A stretch of DNA of 64,000 nt from assembly GCF_900103835.1 (NCBI RefSeq), contig NZ_FNID01000012.1, positions 1 to 64,000 of the forward strand, given 5' to 3'. Position 1 is the first letter of the stretch; each line of letters opens with the position of its first letter. A program made the position numbers and the translations under genes. Below, piece by piece: positions 1-8,155 of this stretch. A model generated the notes under the pieces. The model saw only the letters and a list, made by a program, of their open reading frames with translations. It made no database searches and had not been told where the DNA came from. This stretch comes from Acetanaerobacterium elongatum. Lineage in GTDB: Bacteria; Bacillota; Clostridia; Oscillospirales; Ruminococcaceae.

Positions 1-188
1 ATTTGAAGTATAAGTATGGGAACAGGCATTTCTGGTGCAGAGGATATTATGTTGATACAGTAGGAAGAAATGCAAAAGTAATTGAAGAATATATCAAAAA
101 CCAATTACAAGAAGACATAGCTTCAGATCAAATATCATTCAAAGAATACATAGACCCGTTCACGGGTAGCAAGGAAACAAAGGCATGA
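1..188 (+). CDS. IS200/IS605-family transposase TnpA, C-terminal part (truncated by window edge)
   Basis: Only the last ~62 codons are present; the frame is already open at the first base, so the start lies outside the window. The residues KYGNRHFWCRGYYVDTVG followed by EYIKNQLQED and a C-terminal DPFTG are typical of the end of the short HUH/Y1 transposases of IS200/IS605 elements, which move single-stranded DNA with a catalytic tyrosine. The helix after YVDTVG normally carries that tyrosine region. Several hairpins follow immediately downstream, as expected for the right end of such an element. Whether the 5' part is intact cannot be judged here. Confidence 0.85.
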   Translation, partial: LKYKYGNRHFWCRGYYVDTVGRNAKVIEEYIKNQLQEDIASDQISFKEYIDPFTGSKETKA

Positions 189-195
189 AAAACGA

Positions 196-325
196 ACAGC
201 CGCTTTAGCGGCTGCCCGTAATAGTAATGCGGTTGGCGGAACCATTCAGTGCGTCTTGAGACGCTGTGCCAGTAATATGCCCTTTTAGGGCTGGTGCATA
301 CCACCAGTTTAACTGGTGGTTTTGA
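196..325 (+). mobile_element. IS200/IS605 right-end hairpin region
   Basis: Four consecutive perfect hairpins lie between the transposase stop and the next gene: CAGCCGC/GCGGCTG (197-214), GCGTC/GACGC (251-264), GCCC/GGGC (279-291) and ACCACCAGTT/AACTGGTGGT (300-320), the last followed by a T-rich run. IS200/IS605 transposases recognise subterminal hairpins rather than inverted terminal repeats, so this is read as the element's right end. The exact cleavage point is not determined. Confidence 0.6.
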
Positions 326-464
326 TTTTGGGTTGGAGAGGAAAGCGGAATGGACAAGACCGTTGCCCTTTCCCGATTCCGAACGGTTGTAGTTTTTGAA
401 ATAGTGGCGTATAATATAGTAAGAAATGCATTGATTTCAATGCAACACGGAAGGAGGCGCCACT

Positions 465-740
465 GTGGAGCTTGCTAAAATAACAACACGCGGACAGATT
501 ACGATTCCCGCCGAAATACGCAAAAAGCTGGGCGTAAGAGACGGCGACAAGGTTATTTTTCTTGAGGAAAACGGACGAATCATTATTGATAACGCCGCAA
601 TGATCTCCCTTAGAAGCGCGCAGAACGCTTTTGCGGGGGAAGCGGAACGTCTGGGCCTGAAAACAGAGCAGGACGTTGTAAATTTGGTGAAGGATGTACG
701 CCGTGAGATATGGGAGGAAAATCATGCGCGTAATGATTGA
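465..740 (+). CDS. AbrB/MazE-type antitoxin (swapped-hairpin DNA-binding protein)
   Basis: A 91-residue protein whose N-terminus (TTRGQITIPAEIRKKLGVRDGDKV) is a textbook AbrB/SpoVT swapped-hairpin DNA-binding domain. The remaining ~45 residues are charged and helical, as in antitoxins that embrace a toxin. It starts at GTG behind AAGGAGG and overlaps the next gene by 17 nt, so the two are translationally coupled. Together they form a type II toxin-antitoxin pair; by analogy the antitoxin should autoregulate the operon. The pair sits next to the remnant or end of an IS200-like element, a common mobile context. Confidence 0.85.
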   Translation: MELAKITTRGQITIPAEIRKKLGVRDGDKVIFLEENGRIIIDNAAMISLRSAQNAFAGEAERLGLKTEQDVVNLVKDVRREIWEENHARND

Positions 741-1119
741 CACCAATGTTCTTTTATCCGCGCTGCTGTTTCCCGGCCAGCGCATGAACGCGCTGATTGA
801 CAAGATTATAACCGGGCATCAGCTTGTTCTTTCTTCCTATATTGTTGACGAATTGATGAACGTGACACGCAGAAAATTCAAGGGCAAAGAGGAAGCGGTT
901 GATTTGCTGTTGAGCCAGCTTCCCTATGAGCTTGTGTATACACCAAAGCAGCCGAAGCCGGGGCTTTTTATCATACGCGACGAAAAGGACTATCCCGTTC
1001 TGTACTCCGCAATTACGGAGGGCGTGGATGTATTTATTACAGGTGACCGCGATTTTGACGGGCTTGGATTGGAAAAGCCGGAGATTATCAGCCCAGCCGG
1101 TTTCTTTGAAAAATACTAA
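724..1119 (+). CDS. PIN-domain toxin (putative RNase, COG1569-like)
   Basis: A 131-residue PIN-domain protein. The acidic metal-binding residues are visible: D in VMIDTNVLLSALL near residue 6, E in YIVDELMNV, and D in VDVFITGDRDFDG near the C-terminus. PIN toxins of toxin-antitoxin systems cleave RNA with Mg2+. The ATG at 724 gives the canonical VMIDTN start and overlaps the antitoxin gene; a longer frame upstream has no ribosome binding site. The partner antitoxin is the AbrB-type protein just upstream. Function is inferred from the fold and gene pairing. Confidence 0.85.
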   Translation: MRVMIDTNVLLSALLFPGQRMNALIDKIITGHQLVLSSYIVDELMNVTRRKFKGKEEAVDLLLSQLPYELVYTPKQPKPGLFIIRDEKDYPVLYSAITEGVDVFITGDRDFDGLGLEKPEIISPAGFFEKY

Positions 1120-1163
1120 TACCGCATAATCGGTTAAAAGTACCCGATGATTGTCTAAATCTG

Positions 1164-1195
1164 AAAACGGACAGGCTTGCGCCTGCCCGTTTTTT
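1164..1195 (+). terminator. Rho-independent terminator after the toxin-antitoxin operon
   Basis: Hairpin ACGGACAGGC / GCCTGCCCGT (one A-C mismatch) followed directly by six T residues. Confidence 0.75.
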
Positions 1196-1236
1196 GTTCT
1201 GGGTTGGAGGGATAGAAGAATGAGGAACGACGCTAA

Positions 1237-1346
1237 GACAGTACTGTCGCCTGCAATAGCCCACCCCGCGCCACCCTTAGGTGGCGTTAACCCCTCCCGC
1301 AAGCGAGTAATCATAAAGTTTGTAACCTTGTGCTTGCGGGAGGGGG
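1237..1346. repeat. Dense palindromic unit, possibly MITE-like
   Basis: In the gap between the toxin gene and pyk three palindromes follow one another: GACAGTACTGTC (1237-1248), CGCCACC-CTTA-GGTGGCG (1269-1286), and a 14 bp perfect inverted repeat CCCCTCCCGCAAGC (1291-1304) with its complement at 1332-1345. No convincing coding sequence covers it. It resembles a small non-autonomous insertion or repeated intergenic unit, but copy number cannot be checked here. Confidence 0.45.
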
Positions 1347-1390
1347 AGAGATGTTCGGGGGCCCCTGTGATATTTGTTTGTAAAATAGAA

Positions 1391-1419
1391 AGCGGGCAGC
1401 CCTCATCAGGCTGCCCGCT
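1391..1419 (-). terminator. Terminator of pyk
   Basis: An 11 bp perfect stem AGCGGGCAGCC / GGCTGCCCGCT, followed on the minus strand by a T-rich stretch, about 30 nt beyond the pyk stop codon. Confidence 0.8.
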
Positions 1420-1447
1420 ATCCTTATATACAATATGCAGTTTAAAC

Positions 1448-3187
1448 TTAGTTACAAGAAACAATCCCTCTGGACGAATCAATCGCTACTACGGTGCCGG
1501 ATTTTAAAATCTTGGTGGCGTTTTCGGCGCCTACGATGACGGGGATATCAAGGCTTAAGCCCACGATGGCGGCGTGGGTGTTCTGGCCGGGCAGCTCGGT
1601 GACAATGCCGCTCGCTTTTTTAAGGATGGGTAGCAGCTTGTTGGAGGTTTGGGGGATGACGAGGATATCGCCCTCCTTAAAGGTTTTAAGCGCCTGCTCC
1701 TCGGTTTCGCATACGCACAGGTTTGCGCACACCGCGCCGAAGGTAACGCCGGTGCCCGAAACGAGCACATGGCCTACCACCTGCACCTTCATAAGGTTGG
1801 TGGTGCCCGAGATGCCTAAGGGTACGCCCGCGGTGATTACCACCAGCTCGCCGTCGGTGACATAACCTGCCTGCTGCGAGGCGGAAACGGCGTGTTCAAA
1901 CAGGTGGTCGGTGCTGCGCTGCTCCTCGATTAAAAGGGGCACAACACCCCACGAAAGGCTTAGCTGGCGGCAGACGTGCTCTTCGGTGCTGCAGCCAATG
2001 ATGGGGCAGTTGGGGCGGTATTTCGAGATCATGCGCACCGTTCTGCCCGACTTGCTCACCGTGATGATGGCGGCGGCGCCAAGGTCGTGCGCCGTGGTGC
2101 AGGTTGCGTGCGAGATGGCGTTGGTAACGTCGGAGAACGACTCAAACTCGGCGTGCTTAAAGCGCTTGATATAGTCGATGTCGTCCTCGGTTTTGGCGGC
2201 GATGCGAGCCATGGTTTTTACCGCCTCGATGGGGTAGAGCCCCGACGCGGTTTCACCCGAAAGCATGATGGCGCTGGTGCCGTCGTAGATGGCGTTGGCC
2301 ACGTCGGTGGCCTCGGCGCGGGTGGGGCGGGGGTTTTTAATCATCGAGTCAAGCATCTGGGTGGCGGTAATCACCTGCTTGCCCGCGTTGTATACCTTTT
2401 TAATAATCATCTTCTGCAGCACGGGCACATCCTCGAGCGGGATCTCGACACCCATATCGCCGCGCGCTACCATGATGCCGTCGGATACGCGGATAATTTC
2501 ATCGATGTTCTCTACGCCCTGCGGGTTCTCGATCTTGGAAATGATGTTGATGCTGTGGCAGTTGTGCTCGTCAAGAATCTTGCGTATTTGAAGCACGTCG
2601 TCGGCGCTGCGCACGAACGAGGCGGCGATAAAGTCAAACCCCGTTTCGATGCCGAAGATGATATCCTGACGGTCGCGCTCGTTGATATAGGGCATGGAAA
2701 GCTGGGTGCCGGGCACATTGATGCCCTTGTTATCCGAAACCTGGCCGCCATTCTTTACGCGGCAGATTATATCGTTGCCGTTGATGCGCTCAACCTCCAT
2801 CTCGATGAGGCCGTCGTCGATCAACACGGTGCTGCCGGGGCGGATATCGCGGCAGAGCTTATCGTAGGTGATGGAAACCGCGGTTTGGTCGCCCTCGATC
2901 TCGCGGGTGGTGAGGGTGAACTGCTGGTCGGCCGAAAGCTGTACCTTGCCAGCCTTGAACTTCTTTACACGGATTTCGGGGCCGCGGGTATCAAGGATGG
3001 CGGGTATCGGGCGGTTAAGCTGGGTACGCACCTTCACCAGCATATCAAACATGGCCTTGTGAGAGGTGTGGTCGCCATGCGAAAAGTTAAAGCGTGCGGC
3101 ATCCATGCCGGCTAAAATCAGTTCCTTGAGCATCTCCTCGGTGTTGGTGCTCGGCCCGAGCGTGCAGATAATCTTGGTTTTGCGCAT
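1448..3187 (-). CDS. pyk: Pyruvate kinase with C-terminal PEP-utilising domain
   Basis: Pyruvate kinase converts phosphoenolpyruvate and ADP to pyruvate and ATP, the last step of glycolysis. The N-terminus RKTKIICTLGPS, the active-site region MVARGDMGVEIP and the ATQMLDSM segment are diagnostic. After the usual ~475 residues there is an extra domain ending in GQNTHAAIVGLSLDIPVIVG, which resembles the phosphohistidine domain of PEP-utilising enzymes and is common in Firmicutes pyruvate kinases. The start is placed at the methionine before RKTKII, behind AAAGGA; a methionine four codons upstream is also possible. A monocistronic unit with its own promoter and terminator. Confidence 0.97.
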   Translation of the reverse strand: MRKTKIICTLGPSTNTEEMLKELILAGMDAARFNFSHGDHTSHKAMFDMLVKVRTQLNRPIPAILDTRGPEIRVKKFKAGKVQLSADQQFTLTTREIEGDQTAVSITYDKLCRDIRPGSTVLIDDGLIEMEVERINGNDIICRVKNGGQVSDNKGINVPGTQLSMPYINERDRQDIIFGIETGFDFIAASFVRSADDVLQIRKILDEHNCHSINIISKIENPQGVENIDEIIRVSDGIMVARGDMGVEIPLEDVPVLQKMIIKKVYNAGKQVITATQMLDSMIKNPRPTRAEATDVANAIYDGTSAIMLSGETASGLYPIEAVKTMARIAAKTEDDIDYIKRFKHAEFESFSDVTNAISHATCTTAHDLGAAAIITVSKSGRTVRMISKYRPNCPIIGCSTEEHVCRQLSLSWGVVPLLIEEQRSTDHLFEHAVSASQQAGYVTDGELVVITAGVPLGISGTTNLMKVQVVGHVLVSGTGVTFGAVCANLCVCETEEQALKTFKEGDILVIPQTSNKLLPILKKASGIVTELPGQNTHAAIVGLSLDIPVIVGAENATKILKSGTVVAIDSSRGIVSCN

Positions 3188-3287
3188 GGCCTTATCCATC
3201 CTTTCGGCAGCATGAAAGGGTACTCTCATGCCTGCCCACTTCTTTATTTGGCTTAAACGCCATATTCTTACTCTTTATATCGGATGT

Positions 3288-3314
3288 ATTATAACCAAAT
3301 GATATCAGTTGCAA
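3288..3314 (-). promoter_or_regulatory. Candidate pyk promoter
   Basis: On the minus strand a perfect -10 hexamer TATAAT (3288-3293) preceded by T gives an extended element. A -35-like TTGCAA lies 15 bp upstream, and the alternative TTGTTG at 18 bp is also possible. It is about 100 nt upstream of the pyk start. Confidence 0.5.
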
Positions 3315-3462
3315 CAATAGATTTTGCAGATTTATATCGCGGCCTTACAATTTAATCGGTATATCCTTAAAAAAATCGAAATTAAAATCATGATACCCTA
3401 TTTTGAGCGTACAGTCAATAAAAATGGTTATCCGGGAATGTACAAATTGCGTTAAAGGCCGA

Positions 3463-3491
3463 TTGAGCTTTTGGTTGTTTTGTGGTATAGT
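3463..3491 (+). promoter_or_regulatory. Candidate promoter of the small hypothetical gene
   Basis: TTGAGC and TATAGT separated by exactly 17 bp, about 90 nt before the downstream start codon. The rest of the 3230-3578 gap is AT-rich and holds the divergent pyk promoter; nothing else is recognisable in it. Confidence 0.5.
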
Positions 3492-3578
3492 TAAATTAAA
3501 GAATTCGTTAAGTATAGTATTCTCGCGTGCAGAGCAATAAAGTCATTGAAATTAACTTTAAAATCAAGAGGGCAGAGC

Positions 3579-3929
3579 ATGGACAAGAAGTTGTTAAACA
3601 GTTTTAAGCTATCAGGTAATATATCTGTATTCATTCCGACAGTTAATGGCTCAGGTGAAAGCATCGACAACGCCGAGTATGTTAAAGCTTGCGCGCAGTT
3701 GTTCTTTGACTGCTTTAACGGTGCGACAACATCGCCTGTGTTAAACCATTGGGTGACAACCGAAGGAAAGGGGTTCAGAGAGAAAAGTACCATCGTATTC
3801 GCTTATTGTCAGACGGACGTTTTAGCCGAACACTTTGGCAGGGTGATTGAATTCTGCGGTGGTATGAAGGCTGAGTTATCACTGGAAAATGTACCGGTAG
3901 AAATAAATGGCGAAATGTATTTCGTTTAG
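3579..3929 (+). CDS. Hypothetical protein (116 aa)
   Basis: Not recognised. Soluble, mildly acidic, with a segment STIVFAYCQTDVLAEHFGRVIEFC that looks like a small alpha/beta fold, and no signal peptide or membrane segment. The start ATG follows AAGAGGG at good spacing, and a longer upstream frame has no ribosome binding site. It lies 38 nt ahead of rpiB and may be cotranscribed with it. No function is proposed. Confidence 0.7.
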   Translation: MDKKLLNSFKLSGNISVFIPTVNGSGESIDNAEYVKACAQLFFDCFNGATTSPVLNHWVTTEGKGFREKSTIVFAYCQTDVLAEHFGRVIEFCGGMKAELSLENVPVEINGEMYFV

Positions 3930-3967
3930 TTTTAATTCTAATTAAGGATGGAAAGTGAAGAGGTTTT

Positions 3968-4411
3968 ATGAAGAATATCGGAATAGCATGCGACCACACC
4001 GCCGTAGAACTGAAGGAACAACTGATGGAATACATCCAAACGCTTGGGTATGACATAAAGGATTACGGGATGGAGAAGGATTACCCCATCGCGGGCTACC
4101 GGGTAGCAAACGCGGTGGCTTCGGGGGAGTGCGCGCTGGGCATTGTGCTGTGCGGCACGGGCTGCGGCATCTCGCTTGCGGCCAACAAGGTGAAGGGCAT
4201 TCGCGCGGTAAACTGCAGCGAGCCGTATACCGCGAAGTACGCGCGCCTGCACAACGACGCAAACGTCTTGGCGATGGGTGCCAGGGTTGTGGGCAGCGAG
4301 CTTGCCAAGATGATTGCCGAGGAATTCTTAAAGGCGGAGTTTGAGGGCGGCAGACACGAGCGCCGCGTGAACATCATCAAGGATATTGAAAACGGGAAGT
4401 TCCCGGAATAA
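3968..4411 (+). CDS. rpiB: RpiB/LacA/LacB-family sugar-phosphate isomerase
   Basis: A 147-residue isomerase of the RpiB/LacAB fold, which interconverts ribose-5-phosphate and ribulose-5-phosphate or related sugar phosphates. Diagnostic parts are the N-terminal IGIACDHTAVELK, the catalytic-cysteine loop IVLCGTGCGISLAANK (Cys near residue 60) and HNDANVLAMGARVVG, whose His and Asn bind phosphate. Length is normal for the family. The distinction between ribose-5-phosphate isomerase B and galactose-6-phosphate isomerase is not certain; the isolated position, without lac genes, favours RpiB. A very strong terminator follows. Confidence 0.92.
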   Translation: MKNIGIACDHTAVELKEQLMEYIQTLGYDIKDYGMEKDYPIAGYRVANAVASGECALGIVLCGTGCGISLAANKVKGIRAVNCSEPYTAKYARLHNDANVLAMGARVVGSELAKMIAEEFLKAEFEGGRHERRVNIIKDIENGKFPE

Positions 4412-4419
4412 TCAGAATA

Positions 4420-4463
4420 AAAGCAGCAAAGGCGGGGAGAGTATCCCCGCCTTTGCTGCTTTA
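4420..4463 (+). terminator. Strong terminator after rpiB
   Basis: An 18 bp perfect stem (AAGCAGCAAAGGCGGGGA and its complement) with a 5 nt loop, ending in TTTAT. Confidence 0.9.
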
Positions 4464-4790
4464 TGGAGCAGGTGAGGGTGATTGCACAGCGCTCCCGTTG
4501 GTGTTTTTCTTTGGTGCTTGGCTTTAGAAATAACTGTTGTAGAGCAGGCTTTGCGGCCTGCTCTATTTACATCTCCGCTGATTTTTGTATAATATTAGTA
4601 TATATGTTTAATCCGCAATCGTAGAAATTCTGCCATCTGAGAGCAATTTTCACTGCTTGCAGTATTTTGTGTGTTAATTTCGTTATATTTTTGTAAATAC
4701 TTCAATGAATTCGACAAATTTCTTGATTTTAAGCGGCTTTTCTAGTAATGTATATGGTAAGCCACGGTATAGCGGAGGAAGAAACAGTAA
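4464..4790. other. Intergenic region with one hairpin
   Basis: AT-rich gap without a plausible gene. It contains a perfect 9 bp hairpin AGAGCAGGC / GCCTGCTCT (4541-4564) without a convincing T run. A weak candidate promoter for the acetyltransferase gene lies near its end: TTGATT (4723-4728) and TAATGT with a 17 bp spacer. Confidence 0.4.
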
Positions 4791-5348
4791 ATGCTTACAC
4801 ATAAGGGTACAGTACAGATTGAGAGCGAGCGTTTGGTGCTGAGGCGGTTTCATGTAAGCGATGTGCGGGAGGCGTACGATGTATGGATGAGCGACCCGCG
4901 GGTAAGCCTTTTCATGCGCTGGCAGGCCCACAAGGACGTTGAGGAAACCCGAAAGCTGATTGAAACCTGGATTTCGCAGTATTCCAACCCCGCGTTTTAC
5001 CAGTGGGCAATTACACTAAAGGAAACCGGTGAGCTGATTGGGGCAATCGGGCTGGTTACAATAAATGAGCACGATGCGTGTGCCGATGTGGGCTACTGCC
5101 TGGGGCAGCGGTACTGGGGCAGCGGATATATGACCGAGGCTTTGAGTGCCGTTTTATGCTATGCGTTTTCGCAGGTTGGGTTTAACCGCATGGAGACCTA
5201 TCACTCGGTGGATAATCCGGGCTCGGGGCGGGTGATGGAGAAGGCGGGTATGCACTATGAAGGGCTTGCGCGCCAGAAATACCGTTCCAATCGGGGCCTT
5301 GAGGATGTAAAGATGTACGCCGCTTTAAAAGATGAATATCTGCGATAA
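4791..5348 (+). CDS. GNAT family N-acetyltransferase (RimJ/RimL-like)
   Basis: A 185-residue acetyl-CoA-dependent acetyltransferase. It opens with IESERLVLRRFHVSDVREAYDVW, the RimJ/RimL-like N-terminus. The acetyl-CoA binding loop follows VGYCLGQRYWGSGYMTEALSAVLCYAF, with the Q/RxxGxG-type signature in QRYWGSGY, and the C-terminal SGRVMEKAGMHYEG is typical. The substrate is unknown; relatives acetylate ribosomal-protein N-termini, small amines or antibiotics. The start ATG follows GCGGAGG. The gene appears monocistronic. Confidence 0.9.
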   Translation: MLTHKGTVQIESERLVLRRFHVSDVREAYDVWMSDPRVSLFMRWQAHKDVEETRKLIETWISQYSNPAFYQWAITLKETGELIGAIGLVTINEHDACADVGYCLGQRYWGSGYMTEALSAVLCYAFSQVGFNRMETYHSVDNPGSGRVMEKAGMHYEGLARQKYRSNRGLEDVKMYAALKDEYLR

Positions 5349-5468
5349 TTTATTTTGATGTAATATATATCTTCCGGAGAGTATTGCTGCAAAAAAAACG
5401 CCGAACCGGTATTGCGGCGGGCGGTGCAGGGAACAATTTGTTTAGCTTTGAAAGGATAAACGATTATT

Positions 5469-5951
5469 ATGACACTATATATCCGTCAGCGCTTTTTCTC
5501 GTTCGCCGACAGCTACCGCATCTGCGATGAATACGAAAACCCCATATTTGAGGTGCAGGGCAGGGTGTTTACCATCGGTGCCAAGCTGTATCTGTATAAT
5601 CTTCAGGGGCAGGAGCTGTATTATATCGAACGCCAGCTGTTTCGCTTTCTGCCGCAGTATTACATCTACGAGCAGGGGCGTCAGTGCGCGGTGGTAAACA
5701 AGGAGCTTTCGCTCTTTACGCCGAAGCTGAACATCGACTGCAGCTATGGCAGCATTACAATTAACGGCGATTTCTTCAGCATGTGCTTTGATATCTATTT
5801 AAACGGCGGGCTGATCGGCAGCATCAGCAAGCAGCTCTTTGCGTTTACCGACTGCTACAGGCTTGAGATTCCCGATAACAGCAACGCGGCCTTCTTCTGC
5901 GCGCTGGTTATCGCCATTGATAACTGCCTGCATAATGATGATCATCACTAA
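5469..5951 (+). CDS. LURP-one-related / YxjI-like protein
   Basis: A 160-residue protein with the beta-barrel pattern of LURP-one-related (YxjI) proteins: LYIRQRFFSFADSYRICDE, then paired strands such as FTIGAKLYLYNLQGQELYYIERQLF, ending in an amphipathic helix. The fold is related to Tubby C-terminal domains and phospholipid scramblases, and its role in bacteria is unknown. Cytosolic, with no signal peptide. It lies 60 nt before aroE, but no shared function is apparent. Confidence 0.8.
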   Translation: MTLYIRQRFFSFADSYRICDEYENPIFEVQGRVFTIGAKLYLYNLQGQELYYIERQLFRFLPQYYIYEQGRQCAVVNKELSLFTPKLNIDCSYGSITINGDFFSMCFDIYLNGGLIGSISKQLFAFTDCYRLEIPDNSNAAFFCALVIAIDNCLHNDDHH

Positions 5952-6012
5952 TAAACCCTGTCTGCGCGCATACGAATATCGGTAACAGTACACCCTAAAA
6001 GGGGGTATGATG

Positions 6013-6888
6013 ATGGAGAAGAAACGTTACGCGGTAATAGGCCACCCGCTGGAGCACACGCTTTCACCCGTGCTGCACCAAAAGCTGTTTGCCCTTACCG
6101 GCGTGGATGCCGAATATACCGCCATCCCCATTAAGCCGGAGGAGTTTGCCCAAAAGGCAGGCCCGTTGTTTGAGCTTGACGGGTTTAATGTCACGATGCC
6201 CTATAAGCAGCGCATCATCCCCTACCTTGACGGAATGACCGAGGAGGCCATGCGGTTTGAGGCGGTAAACACCGTTTCGGTGGAGGAATGTGCCGTAGCT
6301 GACGGTTTAGCCACGATAAACGGCAGCACACGGCCCAAGCGGCTGGGGCATAACACCGATATTGCCGGGGTAATCAAGAGCTTTGAGCTGTTAAACACCT
6401 CGTTTACGGGCAATATCTGCATTGCGGGTGCGGGTGCCACCGCGGGTATGCTTGCCACGCAGATTGTTTTAAAGGGCGGCAGCGTTACCATCGCGGTGCG
6501 GCAGGGCTCGCTGCAAAAGGGCGAGGCGCTGGTGCATTCACTCAAACGCCTTTCGGCAGAGCCGAAGGTGCGTACCGCGGTGCTGAATACGCTCGACGAG
6601 CCGTTTGATCTGCTGATCAACGCCACCCCCTGCGGAATGTACCCCAATATCGACGAATGCCCATTCAGCGACAATCTGATAGCAAAGACCAAGGCGGTAT
6701 TTGACGAAATCTATAATCCCGTGCAGACTGCCCTTTGCGAAAAGGCCTCTTTGATGGGCAAGAGGGTGCTAAACGGGCTGCCGATGCTTGTTTGGCAGGC
6801 GGCAGAGGCGCAACAATTCTGGTATCATGCGGTTTTTTCTGAAAAAGAACTGCTGGAAACGGTTGACGAGCTAAGGTTTATCTTGTAG
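6013..6888 (+). CDS. aroE: Shikimate dehydrogenase
   Basis: Reduces 3-dehydroshikimate to shikimate with NADPH in aromatic amino-acid synthesis. Visible are the substrate loop HPLEHTLSPVLH, the catalytic-lysine motif NVTMPYK, the conserved EAVNT, GHNTDIAG, and the dinucleotide-binding AGAGATAG. The NRT-type NADP clamp seen in AroE of Escherichia coli is replaced here by VRQGS, so cofactor preference may differ. Three ATG codons lie in a row; the third has the best spacing to AAGGGGG and is used. It is followed after ~50 nt by shikimate kinase, giving a two-gene shikimate unit. Confidence 0.93.
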   Translation: MEKKRYAVIGHPLEHTLSPVLHQKLFALTGVDAEYTAIPIKPEEFAQKAGPLFELDGFNVTMPYKQRIIPYLDGMTEEAMRFEAVNTVSVEECAVADGLATINGSTRPKRLGHNTDIAGVIKSFELLNTSFTGNICIAGAGATAGMLATQIVLKGGSVTIAVRQGSLQKGEALVHSLKRLSAEPKVRTAVLNTLDEPFDLLINATPCGMYPNIDECPFSDNLIAKTKAVFDEIYNPVQTALCEKASLMGKRVLNGLPMLVWQAAEAQQFWYHAVFSEKELLETVDELRFIL

Positions 6889-6935
6889 AATTATAACATC
6901 ATCTGTAAATAACGTAAAAGGTTGAGGTGGCAGCG

Positions 6936-7442
6936 GTGAAAGATAACCGTATTATGCTTACCGGCTTTATGGGCAGCGGAAAAACCTCCGTTGCCACAGC
7001 GCTTGCCCGCGAGTTGAACTACCCTTTTCTTGATACTGACAAGTACATTGAAGAGCGCGAAGGCATGAGCGTGGCCGACATCTTTGCAAAACGCGGCGAG
7101 GCCTATTTTAGAACACTTGAGCACCAAATAACATTTGACCTGATGAAGAATTTCTCTGCCGTAATCTCCAGCGGCGGAGGGTTTATTCTTACTGATGCGG
7201 TATATCAGCTGGCGGCTTCCAAATTCAACCTGGTGTTTTTGGATACGCCGTTTGAGGTGTGCTTAAGCCGTATTAAAAACGACAAAAGCCGCCCTTTAGC
7301 CGCAACCCGAACCGACGAGGAGCTGCTGAAGCTTTATAACTACCGCCGCGGCATTTACCGCGCGCGCAGCGATTTTTCCGTAGACGGCTCAAAGAAGCTG
7401 CTTTCGGATGTTGTGGATGAGATTATACACAAATTGAAATAG
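6936..7442 (+). CDS. aroK: Shikimate kinase
   Basis: Phosphorylates shikimate with ATP. The P-loop GFMGSGKTSVA, the shikimate-binding DTDKYIEER, the R in FRTLEHQ, SSGGGF and the lid arginine in SRPLA are all present over ~168 residues. Two in-frame GTG codons are candidates; the second, six nucleotides after GAGGTGG, is chosen because the first lies inside the ribosome binding site. Directly downstream of aroE and closed by a terminator. Confidence 0.94.
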   Translation: MKDNRIMLTGFMGSGKTSVATALARELNYPFLDTDKYIEEREGMSVADIFAKRGEAYFRTLEHQITFDLMKNFSAVISSGGGFILTDAVYQLAASKFNLVFLDTPFEVCLSRIKNDKSRPLAATRTDEELLKLYNYRRGIYRARSDFSVDGSKKLLSDVVDEIIHKLK

Positions 7443-7452
7443 TAAACCCATC

Positions 7453-7479
7453 AAAAAGGCGGAGCAATCCGCCTTTTTT
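7453..7479 (+). terminator. Terminator of aroE-aroK
   Basis: Stem GGCGGA / TCCGCC extended by an A-run on the left and six T on the right, placed just after the shikimate kinase stop. Confidence 0.85.
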
Positions 7480-7482
7480 CTG

Positions 7483-7511
7483 TTGACAGAGGATAATAAA
7501 TCAGATATAAT
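7483..7511 (+). promoter_or_regulatory. Strong sigma-A promoter of the TetR operon
   Basis: Perfect consensus -35 TTGACA and -10 TATAAT separated by 17 bp, immediately after the aroK terminator and 35 nt before the regulator's start codon. Confidence 0.9.
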
Positions 7512-7525
7512 GACTATAAAATCAA

Positions 7526-7539
7526 TGACTGTGGAGTCA
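7526..7539. promoter_or_regulatory. Candidate TetR-family operator
   Basis: Palindrome TGACT-GTGG-AGTCA between the -10 box and the regulator's start codon, covering the start-proximal ribosome binding site. Position and symmetry suit autorepression by the adjacent TetR-family protein; this is inferred, not shown. Confidence 0.55.
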
Positions 7540-7545
7540 GTGAAA

Positions 7546-8136
7546 ATGAGAACAAAACGGGAAGAACAGAAGGAGCAGACAAAACAGCTGCTGCTGCAAA
7601 CGGCGCAAAGGGTTTTTGCCGAAAAAGGGATTATGAACACCCGAATGTCAGATATTGCACAGGCGGCGGGGGTATCGCACGGCACGGTGTTTGTGCACTT
7701 TTCCACGCAGGAGGCGCTGATTACCGAGGTGGTGGAGGCATTCGGCGGCGAGCTTGCCATGCGGACACATCAGCTTGCCGACAGCAAGGCGGGGCTTAAC
7801 GCGGTGCTGAGGGCGCATCTTGAAAGCATTGGGGAGGATGAGGCGTTTTATACGCGGCTGGTAACCGAGAGCCGATTGCTGCCGCAGGCGGTAAGGGATA
7901 CATGGGTAGGCATACAGTCGGCAATATCGCTGCATTTCAGCGAGGCGGCGGCGGAGGAGATTGCGGCGGGTAAGGTAAAGAACATCCCACCCTGCCTGCT
8001 GTTCAATACATGGGCGGGGCTTTTGCACTACTACCTTTCAAACAGCGATCTGTTTGCGCCGGGGGGCGGTATTATCCCACGCTATGGCGAGGTATTGATC
8101 GACCATTATATGAGCCTTGTAGGCAACAAGGATTAG
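7546..8136 (+). CDS. TetR family transcriptional regulator
   Basis: A 196-residue regulator. The N-terminal HTH is clear: TKQLLLQTAQRVFAEKGIMNTRMSDIAQAAGVSHGTVFVHFSTQEALI. The C-terminal ligand domain is variable and unassigned. The start is set at MRTKREE; the longer frame would run through the promoter. It heads a chain of four further small genes ending near 9,310 and probably controls them and itself through the palindrome just upstream. The ligand is unknown. Confidence 0.92.
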   Translation: MRTKREEQKEQTKQLLLQTAQRVFAEKGIMNTRMSDIAQAAGVSHGTVFVHFSTQEALITEVVEAFGGELAMRTHQLADSKAGLNAVLRAHLESIGEDEAFYTRLVTESRLLPQAVRDTWVGIQSAISLHFSEAAAEEIAAGKVKNIPPCLLFNTWAGLLHYYLSNSDLFAPGGGIIPRYGEVLIDHYMSLVGNKD

Positions 8137-8155
8137 GAAGGGAAGGTTGGCTGTT

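Noticed and set aside
754-1482. Minus-strand frame across the toxin gene and the palindromic gap
   Set aside because: Runs through two terminators and the palindromic repeats and lacks a ribosome binding site.
1976-3115. Long open frame on the plus strand opposite pyk
   Set aside because: It is antisense to an unmistakable pyruvate kinase, has no recognisable protein pattern and reflects GC-rich third positions.
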